Shown here one piece after another: positions 18,756 to 28,510 of a stretch of 34,039 bases of DNA (position 1 is its first letter; each line of letters starts with the position of its first letter). The position numbers and the translations under genes were made by a program. The DNA is from Folioceros fuciformis (lineage: Eukaryota > Anthocerotophyta > Anthocerotopsida > Anthocerotales). The notes beneath the pieces were generated by a model. It did no database searches. It saw only the letters and a list, made by a program, of their open reading frames with translations, and was not told the origin of the DNA. The stretch covers positions 1 to 34,039 of the forward strand of contig JBNGIO010005966.1 in NCBI GenBank assembly GCA_049999805.1, read 5' to 3'.

Positions 18756-18855
18756 NNNNNNNNNNNNNNNNNNNNNNNNNNNNNNNNNNNNNNNNNNNNN
18801 NNNNNNNNNNNNNNNNNNNNNNNNNNNNNNNNNNNNNNNNNNNNNNNNNNNNNNN
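18756..18855. other. Assembly gap (100 N)
   Basis: Second run of exactly 100 N, 380 bp beyond the 3' end of SEC15. Confidence 0.99.
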
Positions 18856-19233
18856 TCTCATCATTCCGGAAATTCGGCACATCTTGAAGCGTCTCATGGC
18901 GTCCAGACCTTGATGGACTCTCTCCACGGGGTCCTTCCGAACAAAGTGCCGCCGTCATCCCCGACGCCACGGTGGAACGCAGCGTTTCAATAATAATTTC
19001 AACTAGCTATTCGCCATCCTTTCCCGTCCTCTGGGGCAAACACAACCTCGATACAGGAGATGCTGCGCGGTGGAGGACGGACGTTCGGCTTGCATCTCCA
19101 CCAACAGATGCATAACTATAACAAGGCTGCAGCCAATCAGCCTGTTGCGACAGGAACATCAATTTGCTACCTCACAACAGTCGAAAGTAGAATTGAGGCA
19201 ATTCTGCACTTTTCTCAATTGCACTCGTTTGAA
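18856..19233. other. SEC15 downstream region
   Basis: Sequence between the gap and the SEC15 stop. It should hold the SEC15 3' untranslated region. Short frames reach into the gap on the minus strand (for example 18970-18686) but have no recognisable domain. Confidence 0.45.
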
Positions 19234-21627
19234 CTAGGCCATCTCTCTCAACTTCCTTATCAGGGCATCCAAGGACTTCTTTTTTCCAGCTTGGCGAGAA
19301 GACCTGTTGCCGAAAAGTCTTTCAGGGAGGTCTCTGTATTTCTCAGCGACCAAAATAACCTTCCTGAAATCCAATGCGAAGTAGTTCTTTTCCCTGACAA
19401 CGACATTGAGGTATAACTCCGGGTTATTGCTAGACAACAGCGCAACCAGCTGTCGGGCCTCTGCTAGGCATTGCTTCAGATTTGTGGCACCTGCCACCTT
19501 GTCTAAGCCACTGCTTTGGTGTTTATCCTCAGCAAAGGACTCCAAAACCCTTAAGTCCGCATCTATTCCCATTACTGCATATATATTGAAGCGTTTCACC
19601 GAATCACTCAAAAAGACATGCACGATGGAGTCAGAAATATGCTTCAGCACACCACTGATGACTTTCTCGAAGGCGTCAAGAGGGAGAATTTCCATAGCCG
19701 TAGCAGCAAGCGTTTCAAGGTAGATCATGACCTCATTCAAATACTCATTACCTGTTTGTGGGAGGTCATCCGGGGTCCAATTGATGTTGTCAGTCAGAGA
19801 CATGAACTCATCCACCTTGGATTTAACAAGCTTCAACATGAGCTCATGAGCTTCAGCCTGGGCCTCCCTTAGAACCGTCCTAGCCCCTAAAGAGCCATGC
19901 GGACCCTCAACTAAGCGCATAGGCACACCACATAATTTGCCAGCATGGCCTGCAAAAAAGGTACATGCTCTTTCCAGTACGGTCATATTCGCAGCAATCT
20001 GCATTGCGTGAGACACTCCAAGATTTGAATTTCTGATTAACTTCAGCAGAGCTTCATTGAGTACACTGATGAGCAACTTGTCTAAGTACTTCTTCACCAA
20101 ATCGTAGTAGTCCATGTGGCCCCCATATGAAAGGAAGCTAACGGAATCCTCGATAAATGCTCTAACAATGCGACAGCAATCGGGAACGGACCCTGAAAAT
20201 GGAGCAATATAAGGGAATGCAGGCATGGTATCGACTGTTTGCAGGTGGAAAGCCAGCACATTCATGTTGTATTCATACTCCTTCCGCATTACCATCTGCT
20301 CGAACTTGTCATTCATAAGCACCTCATTAATCTGCCGCTTGTTGTCATTCAGCAGGATTTCGTGGTACTTATCCCGCATTGTGTCAAGGACATCCAACAA
20401 AGGACTGACCTGATATCCATACCTCCGGAGAGTGGCACCTACCAGGCTCACGTAGTCCTTCACAAGAAGCAGATGGTTTGCCGTCTGCATTCGAGAAAAC
20501 TGCTCCTCCATCACACTGTTCATACGGCTGATAGCCGTTTCCCACAGGCTCTCTACCCGTGATGCAGAAATGAGACCACCTGCAGACCTCAACACCCTAT
20601 CTTCCACGATAAAAAAACCGGCCAGCTGAGCAAAATATGTCTGATGAGACTCTAAAAACGGCTGACCCGATGATGTCTGCAAGTCTGAGCTCAACTGCAG
20701 TTGCCGGTTCTTATAGTAGTGCTCCTTAAACTGCTCCTGCAGCCCCAAGCAAGTGTTGATATAGTGAGCTCTGTACACAGGGGTTAAATCAAACTTCAGC
20801 AGTGCATCATCCTCATCGATGTCCTCCATTTCCAGCATATAGACACACTCCTTGGCACCGGAACGACTTTGCTCTTCTGCTTGCCTCTGCCTGCCCCTGA
20901 GACCCTCCTCTCGTTGCCGCGCGGAGGACGCTTGTCCGATGGCCTGCTGGCCGACCTCCCTAGACGCCGTCCTGATCTGCACAAGCCAGTCATTAAACTC
21001 CATGTTTACCCGTCGCTCAATGTGAGCCCTACACACCGGAATCTGGCGCTCCAGCAGGACCCGCAGAGCGCGTGCCGGCACCTGTTGCAGAAAATCCCTT
21101 TCCAAGCTATCAATGGTCTTCAGAGCAGGATAGTAGCGATCATTAGCGATGTAGTCATTCACTTTGACGCACAACTCCGCAACTCTGATGCAGATCTTCA
21201 AGGCATCCACAGCCTTGTTCAAATTCCGCTTGATCCCGTGCGACTCAATCAACTCATCCATCTTTCCCAGAAGCGCGTTTCCTACTTCCTGCATCTGAGA
21301 ATTCTCCCTGGATAGCCCATTCTTGAGCTCATCAGCATCCACCAGGACGTAGCGCAGCTCATCTACAGCATGAATGAACTCCTCGTAGTGCAGCTTACAG
21401 AGATCTTCAATTTCAAGCTCCCTCTTCTTGGCGAAATTTCGCAGTTGATGCACCAGGGTCTCGGGTTTTCCACTCTCAAACGCATTCCTGACCAGGGGAC
21501 CTAAGTCCTCGCCGTTAGCTATGGCGGAAGCCAGAGCAGAATCATCAACTCCCAGCGGTCCGCCATCTCCTTTCTCCCCGTTCTCCGTGGCCACACCGGC
21601 TCTCTTTGCTTTCAACATCATCTCCAT
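19234..21627 (-). CDS. SEC15: Exocyst complex component SEC15
   Basis: SEC15 is a subunit of the octameric exocyst, which tethers secretory vesicles to the plasma membrane; in yeast and animals it contacts the Rab GTPase on the vesicle. The 797-residue protein has the length of plant SEC15 (about 790) in one exon, as in Arabidopsis SEC15A/B as I recall them. Conserved blocks: a helical N-terminal part (ELEIEDLCKLHYEEFIHAVD, residues 70-89; RYYPALKTIDSLERDFL, 164-180), a charged Arg/Gln/Glu linker (about 235-258), FDLTPVYRA from 279, QPFLESHQTYFAQLAGFFIVEDRVLR, and the C-terminal helical bundle (SYGGHMDYYDLVKKYLDKLL onward) that forms the Sec15 C-terminal domain. The ATG at 21627 is followed by MEMMLKAKRAG, a plausible start. 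No breaks. Confidence 0.96.
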   Translation of the reverse strand: MEMMLKAKRAGVATENGEKGDGGPLGVDDSALASAIANGEDLGPLVRNAFESGKPETLVHQLRNFAKKRELEIEDLCKLHYEEFIHAVDELRYVLVDADELKNGLSRENSQMQEVGNALLGKMDELIESHGIKRNLNKAVDALKICIRVAELCVKVNDYIANDRYYPALKTIDSLERDFLQQVPARALRVLLERQIPVCRAHIERRVNMEFNDWLVQIRTASREVGQQAIGQASSARQREEGLRGRQRQAEEQSRSGAKECVYMLEMEDIDEDDALLKFDLTPVYRAHYINTCLGLQEQFKEHYYKNRQLQLSSDLQTSSGQPFLESHQTYFAQLAGFFIVEDRVLRSAGGLISASRVESLWETAISRMNSVMEEQFSRMQTANHLLLVKDYVSLVGATLRRYGYQVSPLLDVLDTMRDKYHEILLNDNKRQINEVLMNDKFEQMVMRKEYEYNMNVLAFHLQTVDTMPAFPYIAPFSGSVPDCCRIVRAFIEDSVSFLSYGGHMDYYDLVKKYLDKLLISVLNEALLKLIRNSNLGVSHAMQIAANMTVLERACTFFAGHAGKLCGVPMRLVEGPHGSLGARTVLREAQAEAHELMLKLVKSKVDEFMSLTDNINWTPDDLPQTGNEYLNEVMIYLETLAATAMEILPLDAFEKVISGVLKHISDSIVHVFLSDSVKRFNIYAVMGIDADLRVLESFAEDKHQSSGLDKVAGATNLKQCLAEARQLVALLSSNNPELYLNVVVREKNYFALDFRKVILVAEKYRDLPERLFGNRSSRQAGKKKSLDALIRKLREMA

Positions 21628-22856
21628 CGCATCAAGCTTCTACTAGGAGGCGACAAATATGCGACATGGAACCGCACCCTCCTTTGACGACCGGGCACAA
21701 CAACATGAGACACAGTGCACGAGCTGAGAGGTGCAATGCAGTAATTATTAGGGTTTCTGCTTTATTACATATAATAAAAACTGTACGACCCGATTGCCCC
21801 GAATGCCCTCAGCTGTGAGAGAAGAGGGTCGCACGAAGGTCACCAATTTCCGATAATAGAAGGAAAATGGGTTCCAGACCCGATCTCCTAATGAGCCTTT
21901 TGAAGATGTTCATTTGCAGGAGGGACAGACGGATGGTGAAGCCATCCAGCCCACCACTGCCGTGCATCAGTGTCCCGCTATCAGGGTCCTCAATCCCGCG
22001 AAATCTACAGAACAGGAAGGCAAGTAGACGCATTCGCACTTGCTCATACTGCACCTGTCAAAAGCTGAGGGTCTACGTAGGTGTGTATCACGAATTGCTG
22101 GAAGCAACAAATGGACATTACCGAGACGCTGTTCATGAGGAGGGACGATTCGGCTGTGTACGGGGCCGTACAAGACTAGCTCTGTTCGACGAAAGTTACC
22201 AGAACATCTCTAGAACGTCTTCCCTCTCCACCGGCATTTACTTATGCCAGATGGCGCAAGCGGCCTGGTTGGTTGGTGTGGAGGACTGTCATTTGTTCAT
22301 CTGGACAGAACCCACCATAAGTGCTACAGTTGCAGCCTGGAATGCCACTCGGGCTCTCATCAGAGATTGACTGCGGTTGTGGTTCCCCTGCTTGAAGGAA
22401 TACAAGCCTGCTAGCAAAACCCCGGCTGTAGCTAGCGCCCCTGCTCAGACATCCCATCACCGAATAAACGAGAAACGACTTCAGTCCCTTCAGAAGCTGC
22501 CAGACATTGCTAAAAGACCCGGCGATGCGCAGGACGAAACAGGAAGCACACCTATTGGAACAAGGGGATTCCGACGGTGCCTTGAATCAAACATATCCTC
22601 GCTCTCCTCCATGGTATCAGGGCCCAGGCCGCTCTTAGCTATTTGAGAGTTCAGATTCTACGCCTGCAAATTTCACAACACAGAAAACACCGCCACCGGC
22701 CCATTCCCAAAGGACACCAATCAGGAGACATCAGGCAAAGAGGAGTTGCAGAAAGAGAAAACCCTAACATACGATAGTGCACGACAGAGGTTTCGCGATA
22801 CACATATGTACGAATCAAGCCTCCAAGATCCCTAGGAGGAGATCGAAGAAGGAAAG
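21628..22856. promoter_or_regulatory. SEC15 5' region; no other gene recognised
   Basis: For SEC15 (minus) there is a TATA-like stretch TTATTATATG at about 21766-21778 and a telo-box AAACCCTAA at 21748-21756, both within 150 bp upstream of the ATG, as is common in plant housekeeping promoters. Further up, frames such as plus 21867-22370 have no recognisable domain. A second telo-box, on the plus strand, lies at 22759-22767. Confidence 0.5.
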
Positions 22857-23351
22857 ATGTTCCAAGGCAACAACTACAGGAGCCAACGGCCGTTCGGCGG
22901 CAAACCAGCCCCAAACAACAAGAAGAAAGAAGCATCAGATTCACCCGGATGCCAGAAGTGCGCCTGCACTTCTTTTGCCATGCAAGGACGGGCCGTGCGG
23001 ATGGACCAAGGCTGCTGCCGAGTGCTACATACCCAGCCGGCGCCCAAAACACCAACTCTCTCGCCGCCCCCGCCTCCGCGGCCTCGAAGATGGAAGATCA
23101 AGTCTCAAAGCCCCGATCCACCGGTGCCCCGATCAGTGCCTCCAACCACCCCGGTGAAGCCGAATCTGAAAGCGTTGCGGCGGAGAAGCCCAATCCCAAA
23201 CCCCAGGCTTCTGCATCAGCAGTCAGAAAGCAACGGCAGCGGCACCCTGGTACGTAAACCCTGCCCGATCCACACGTGTCAGTGCATCAAGATGGACACA
23301 GCGCAGCAGCAAAGCTCCAAGCAGCGCAAACAGCAGCCATGCGCAAAGTGA
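22857..23351 (+). CDS. Hypothetical basic, proline-rich protein, doubtful gene
   Basis: ATG-initiated 164-codon frame starting MFQGNNYRSQRPFGG. It is rich in Pro, Arg, Lys and Ser, with cysteine clusters GCQKCAC and GCC early on and CPIHTCQC near the end, but no complete zinc-finger pattern I can name. In its favour: a plus-strand telo-box about 90 bp upstream and a purine-rich context before the ATG. Against it: long overlapping frames in the other two registers, GC-rich composition that keeps frames open by chance, and no recognised homologue. It could be a split gene whose introns I cannot place. Confidence 0.27.
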   Translation: MFQGNNYRSQRPFGGKPAPNNKKKEASDSPGCQKCACTSFAMQGRAVRMDQGCCRVLHTQPAPKTPTLSPPPPPRPRRWKIKSQSPDPPVPRSVPPTTPVKPNLKALRRRSPIPNPRLLHQQSESNGSGTLVRKPCPIHTCQCIKMDTAQQQSSKQRKQQPCAK

Positions 23352-23850
23352 CGTGCGGAGAGGGGAGACGACGCAAAACCCCAACCTTGGCAAGATAGTC
23401 TTCTTCTCACTGCTGCGGGCGTGGCGAGTGGTGCAGAAAGAGCGGCGTCTCCGCAGCAGGCAAAGAAAGGAGGCTAAACGACGCGAGCAAGCGTGGCAGC
23501 AGCTGTGGAGGATGATCGTGCGCTGCCGAGGCCAAGCCCGGGGCGTGAGGCGCAACGAACAAGGCCTGGCGCGGCCATGGCATTCTCTCCCTCATTACGC
23601 TGCGTACTGGTGGGGATGACTGGCTGCGCCACCGTCGCGTCCGGTCGCCCGGTTGCCGAGCTTATGCATGTTCTAACTCGACTCCACCGCTCTCTGAGAC
23701 ATACACTGATTCCATGCCATGCATCAGATTGCACCATCACCACGACCGTGGCTAGAAATCTTGGACTCCAACACAACTCTTCTACCATCTTCATCTCGAC
23801 ACTGTACAAAGGAAGGGAAATTCCGCCTCCCCGTCGATGAAAGAAAGAAC
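23352..23850. other. Intergenic; 3' region of the DUF3082 gene
   Basis: Probably contains the 3' untranslated region of the minus-strand gene that ends at 23851. Overlapping frames on both strands are GC-driven and unrecognised. Confidence 0.4.
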
Positions 23851-24987
23851 CTAGTCTGTCTTGCTTTCCTCGATGATATTTGAGCCACCAGAGGACGGAG
23901 AAGGAGTCGGAGAAGTGGAGTCTTGCCTAGGGTTCAAGGCAAGCTGCAGCGAGTACAGAGTGAGTCCCACCGAGTTGGCAGCGAATACGAATGTCGACAA
24001 GTAGCATAGCCCGTTGATTATGGTCCTGCAAGCAAACACAGCATATCCACATGATTGAATGCCTCAACACCACTTGGGGACAACAACACGTTCTCCAGCA
24101 GAGGAATAGATGATTCCAGAAGTTACCTCACAGTCACGGTGATGTTCCTGACCTGCAGGGCAAGGTGCGAGAAGCGGAGAGTCAGAAAGGAATAAATCCA
24201 TTGACCCATGCAGGCACTTTCGCTTGTGCATTCTTCCAAACCATCGTGACAGAGGAGGAGGAGAAGCGATGATTTGAGAGTACCGAGTAGTTGGCAGAGA
24301 CGGCCTTCCCTGCAAATGATGCCTCCACGGCGTTAGCTAACTGGTAAAGCAAGAAGGCAATGGCACCGGCAACCACGGCACCAGACAGGGTCTGGAGAGC
24401 GGAGGGAGGCGGGGTTTGGATTTCCGGCTCCGGTTGGAGAGCAGCTCGCTTGGCATCCTCTGCGCGCTGCGCACCTGAGGAGCGGAATTGCTGGATGCAA
24501 GGACAGGCACACGCACAGGGTGAAGTCAGAAGGGCGACAAAGTAGTCGAGAAAGAAGGCAAGGCCGACACGGAGGGAGGATCTCGCACCAATTCCTTGGC
24601 CCGCTTCAGACGCTTTTGCACCGCTCGGAAGAGCAGGAATGCGAGCGCTCCTGTGAGGACGAAGCTGGCTCCGATTTGCAGAGGGGAGAACTCGGAAACG
24701 TTGCCCAGAGGGTCGAACTCCACCTCCGGAGGCAGCTCCACGGGGCCCTCCTCTACGGCGAGGCTGGCTATGGCGTCAGCCAGCTGCAAGAGCTCATTGC
24801 GTGCGGCCTTTGCGGTGTGCAACCGCTGGCTGCTCGACGCCCTCCTGTTCCAAGGACGGGAAGGGAATGGCGATGTCTGTAGCATGGAGCGGCCCCCTAC
24901 TTTGCTACCCCATTCCGTCGCCCTGGCGCTTCTTCCTGTTCCCGGGAACTGCAACTGACTGCAGATTATACATGCCGCAGCAGCCAT
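23851..24987 (-). CDS. DUF3082 family plastid membrane protein (4 exons)
   Basis: My splice model: exons 24987-24589, 24490-24284, 24152-24127 and 24025-23851, all with GT/AG ends and phases that join cleanly, giving 268 residues. The first ~60 residues are Ser/Ala/Arg-rich with few acids, as in a chloroplast transit peptide. Hydrophobic segments lie at about 102-122 (LQIGASFVLTGALAFLLF), 168-186 (LSGAVVAGAIAFLLYQL) and 212-242 (TIINGLCYLSTFVFAANSVG). The block SANYSVRNITVTVRTIINGL matches the plant and cyanobacterial DUF3082 family as I remember it. The function of that family is unknown to me. The third exon is only 26 nt. The C-terminus is a Ser/Pro-rich tail ending EESKTD. The start is divergent from the PPR gene, about 0.78 kb away. 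Confidence 0.82.
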
Positions 24988-25771
24988 CCTGAGATTTTGA
25001 GCCTGAGCGCCTCACCGGAACGACGATTGTTTCAGGAGCTGGGTCTGCAATTCCGGTCGTCCCATCCTGGAATAGATAAGCTTTGCTTCCCGGAGCATGG
25101 TAAAGTGATGAGTGGCCTCGAGGCGGAGCAGCGATGATAGGACGTGGTCATGTGGGCGGGAACTTGCCGCTCTTCTGGCTGCAGCTACGGAGGTGCCGTC
25201 TCTGCTCCCGTGTGGAAACGTGGGGCAGACAGCTGTCGGGGTTGCGGGGCTCGGTTGCGTTCTGTGAATATGTGGGTAAGGGCAGAGTTAAGTTGGGTAG
25301 TCGTGGAGTTACGGTTACGCATTTGGGAGATGCTCATGTGTTCAGATTGCTTGCAGGCAGGAGCATTGTGGGAAAGGAGAAGCTGGGCAAGTTGCAGGAG
25401 GAGCATTGCGAAGATGGCTGCCGTGAGGTAAAAACCGAAACGAAAAGATTGCGGGCTGTCTGTTTGGCCGAACTCGGTGAGATTTGCAGCATTTTGGAGA
25501 ATGACCTCTGGTGACCATCACAGAGCAACCTCAAGCATTCGGGACTATTGCACAGGACAGCGAAAGTACACGAAACAGCTCCACTTCTTTGGGTTAACCC
25601 TTCTTGTTGGGAGGGGGAATGGTACTCTACGGGTGGCAGATGTTCTGAAGAATTGGTCCTAGGGGCTGGTAGCTCAGAAAGGTACTTGGCATCTAATGAG
25701 GCTGGGGCGATTTTGTTGAGCCAAGTTCAGTGGAGTGGTTCTCTGACTCTTGATTGTCTAGATTGGCAGGT
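24988..25771. promoter_or_regulatory. Divergent intergenic region between the DUF3082 and PPR genes
   Basis: Should hold both promoters and the PPR 5' leader. A plus-strand frame at 25134-25514 is unrecognised. TTGGCAG|GT lies just before the PPR ATG and could be an intron acceptor in the leader, with a possible donor GAGGTAAAAA near 25425-25434. An in-frame TGA at 25751-25753 precludes an upstream extension of the PPR frame without splicing. Confidence 0.45.
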
Positions 25772-28201
25772 ATGCTTGAATCTGGAGCATGGAACGATCT
25801 CTGTGAAGAAGGACATCTTCATGAGGCCTTCCTAGTGCTGGACAAACTGAGCCGTCATGGTACCTTCATTGCCAGAGCCACCTTGTATCGGATTCTGAAG
25901 GAGTGCATTGCGAAGAAGGATTTGGTTGTTGGACGACTCGTGCATGCTCTTTCCATAAGAGAAGGGTACGAGTTGAATCCGTTCCTGGGGAACCATATCA
26001 TCCGTATGTATGCTTCCAACGGGAGTTTGCTGGAAGCAAAGGAAGTGTTCAGCAGACTGCCGGCACCTAATGCGTTTGTTTGGGCTGCAATTATATCTGC
26101 ACACCGTGAGCATGGGCGGGCCATGGAGGCTATTGACCTTTATCGGCAGATGCGACATTCTGCAGCGGAGCCACATTCTTTTGTCTTTGTTGCTGTGCTC
26201 AAGGCATGCGCAAGTGCGGGAGACATTCGTGCAGGCAGGCTGGTCCATAGGGACGTTGTAGACAGTGGATCGGAGTTGAACCTGCATGTTGGAGGCGCCC
26301 TTGTGGACATGTACTGTAAATGCGGCAGCTTGGTGGATGCCAGCAGTGTGTTTGAAAGATTGCCCACCCGGGACGTGGTGACTTGGAGTGCCCTCATTGC
26401 AGGTTACTCTCAGCATGGTCTGGGTAAAGAAGCCCTTATGTTATTTGAGCGGATGCACAAAGAGAAGCTACCAGCAAATGATGTTACCTACACTAGCATC
26501 TTAAAAGCTTGTGGCAGCATTGGAGCCGTTCAGGAGGGTAGGCGGATCCATGCTGAGATACAGAAGCGCAAAGTTGAAGCAGATGTTTACGTCTCCAATG
26601 CCCTCCTTCACATGTATTGCAAATGTGGAAGCTTTGCAGATGCACGCAGAGTGTTTGATAGGCTGCTAGTTAAAGATGTGGTGACATGGAATGCCATGAT
26701 CGCAGGATGTGCTCAGCATGGTCTGGACCAGGAAGCCCTGGAACTTTATAGCCAAATGCAAGAGGGTGGTCTGATGCCAGATACTGTCACCTTTGTGAGC
26801 GTCCTGAAATGTTGTGCCAACTTGTATGACATCAAACAGGGTAAGGTGGTCCATGCACGGATCTCAGATAGTAGGTTGGAGTCAGATGCATTTGTTGGGA
26901 GCGCACTGGTAGGCATGTATGCCAAATGTGGAAGCTTGGAGGAAGCCCGCAGCGTCTTCGACAGACTGCAAACAAGGAATCTGGTGACATGGAATGCTAT
27001 GATCGGAGGATATGCTCAGCAAGAACTTGGTGAGCTAGCTCTCAAACTCTTTGAGAGTATGCAAGGGGAAGGGGTCGTGCCAGACACCTTCACACTCGTG
27101 AGCGTTCTAAAAGCATGTGGGAGTAGCGCAGCCATAGTACAGGGGAGGCAGATCCATTCCCAAATAGTGAATGGGAAATGGAATGCAGACGAAATGGTGG
27201 GTAATGCTCTAGTTAGCATGTATGCTAAATGCGGGACTATGGAGGAGGCTCAGCAGGCTTTCAGCAGGCTATCCGCGAAGAGTATTGTGACATGGAATGC
27301 GCTGATCAATGGGTATGCACAGCACAATGACTACAAAATGGTTGTGCAATGCTTTGACAGTATACAACGCTATGGCATCCAGCCTGATGCTGCCACATAT
27401 ACATCTCTCCTTGTTGCTTGCAGTCACGTGGGCCTTGTAGAAGAGGGTGAGAAATACTTTCGAATGATGTCAGATAAGCACGGCATCAATCCATCAGTTG
27501 AGCATCACAACTGCATGGTAGATCTACTTGGCAGGGCCGGTCGCTTAGTAGAGGCCGAGAGTTTGCTGCAATCCATGCCGTTTGGACCCCAGAGTGTTGG
27601 CTTGAAGTCGCTTCTAACTGCGTGCAAGCTGCACCGTAATGTGGAGATTGGACGACGCTGCTTTGATCAGCTCGTGAAAATAGAACCTCAAGTATCTGCA
27701 GGTTACATTCTCATGTCCAACATATACCAGGATGCCGGTCTAATAGATGACTACAGGAACATAGAATTCTTGAGGAAGGCTGCTGGAGCTCAGAAGAAGG
27801 CTGCCATGGCAACAATAGAAGTTCAGAACAAGGTGTACGAGTTTGTTGTTGGAGTGCAGAGGGATGATACCTCTGGTAAGTTGCAAAGCTTGAATCCACG
27901 AGCTGCTGGGGACGATGGTACGGTTACGCAGTCAGCGGCACGTTCTAGTCAGATTCAAGAGGATAAGAAGATGCAAGATGCCCTATGTGGACACGCAGAA
28001 AAACTGGCATTAGCCTTCGGACTCCTCAACACACCTCAAAACGCGACCCTTGTTGTGACGAAGAATCTGCGAATGTGCAGTGACTGTCACAGGGGCACTA
28101 AAGTCATGTGCAGGATTGAGAGACGAGAGATCATTGTTGCTGATGAGCATCGTGTTCATCACTTCAAGGATGGGGTGTGCTCCTGTGGGGATTACGGATG
28201 A
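25772..28201 (+). CDS. PLS-type pentatricopeptide repeat protein with E and DYW domains
   Basis: Such proteins bind organelle RNA by their repeats and edit cytidine to uridine with the DYW deaminase domain. The first ATG is at 25772; TGA precedes it in frame. The 809-residue protein has a short N-terminal region, then PLS repeats (NAFVWAAIISAHREHG, DVVTWSALIAGYSQHG, DVVTWNAMIAGCAQHG, NLVTWNAMIGGYAQQ, SIVTWNALINGYAQH), an E motif (NVEIGRRCFDQLVKI) and E+ (VYEFVVG). The DYW domain keeps HAE (741-743), CSDCH (769-773) and CSC (803-805), the zinc and catalytic residues. Two oddities: the PG box (usually EGYVPD) is not recognisable, and the C-terminus is DYG, not DYW. There is no obvious transit peptide at this start, so an upstream exon is possible. 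Single coding exon. Confidence 0.93.
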   Translation: MLESGAWNDLCEEGHLHEAFLVLDKLSRHGTFIARATLYRILKECIAKKDLVVGRLVHALSIREGYELNPFLGNHIIRMYASNGSLLEAKEVFSRLPAPNAFVWAAIISAHREHGRAMEAIDLYRQMRHSAAEPHSFVFVAVLKACASAGDIRAGRLVHRDVVDSGSELNLHVGGALVDMYCKCGSLVDASSVFERLPTRDVVTWSALIAGYSQHGLGKEALMLFERMHKEKLPANDVTYTSILKACGSIGAVQEGRRIHAEIQKRKVEADVYVSNALLHMYCKCGSFADARRVFDRLLVKDVVTWNAMIAGCAQHGLDQEALELYSQMQEGGLMPDTVTFVSVLKCCANLYDIKQGKVVHARISDSRLESDAFVGSALVGMYAKCGSLEEARSVFDRLQTRNLVTWNAMIGGYAQQELGELALKLFESMQGEGVVPDTFTLVSVLKACGSSAAIVQGRQIHSQIVNGKWNADEMVGNALVSMYAKCGTMEEAQQAFSRLSAKSIVTWNALINGYAQHNDYKMVVQCFDSIQRYGIQPDAATYTSLLVACSHVGLVEEGEKYFRMMSDKHGINPSVEHHNCMVDLLGRAGRLVEAESLLQSMPFGPQSVGLKSLLTACKLHRNVEIGRRCFDQLVKIEPQVSAGYILMSNIYQDAGLIDDYRNIEFLRKAAGAQKKAAMATIEVQNKVYEFVVGVQRDDTSGKLQSLNPRAAGDDGTVTQSAARSSQIQEDKKMQDALCGHAEKLALAFGLLNTPQNATLVVTKNLRMCSDCHRGTKVMCRIERREIIVADEHRVHHFKDGVCSCGDYG

Positions 28202-28510
28202 CAGTTGATGCCCGTTGCTCCTTGGCCCTTTTCGCAATGCAAGGCAAGAAGCGATCTGTAACCTTGTCTTCAAACACGATGAAGCTAAGATCCCCAGCGA
28301 AAGACACCACAGACGAAACAAGCGTTCCAACGTAGTTAATCTGATTGAATGCAGCCAGCCATTCAAATGCAACCTCGGTTAATGGATTGTCGTAAGGGAG
28401 CACAGGCTATCCTTGAGATGTAAGAGGAGTCATTCGTTGGTGGGCTTGCAAGAACGTATCCAAAGGAAAAAGTCCCGAACACGTGATTGTGTCTGAAACT
28501 TTGGGACACC
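28202..28510. other. Intergenic between PPR and FKBP16-1 genes
   Basis: 309 bp between two genes in the same direction. It should contain the PPR 3' untranslated region and the FKBP promoter. No clear TATA box seen. Confidence 0.45.

Noticed and set aside
21867-22370. 167-codon plus-strand frame upstream of SEC15
   Set aside because: No recognisable domain, and competing frames on the minus strand; it lies in the SEC15 promoter and leader region.
25134-25514. 126-codon frame between the DUF3082 and PPR genes
   Set aside because: No domain; most likely the PPR 5' leader or an intron in it.
28164-28403. Minus-strand 79-codon frame (VAFEWLAAFNQINYVGTLVS) overlapping the PPR stop
   Set aside because: It looks protein-like but has no recognised domain, overlaps the end of a secure gene on the other strand, and a second frame is open over the same stretch. 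Treated as chance.
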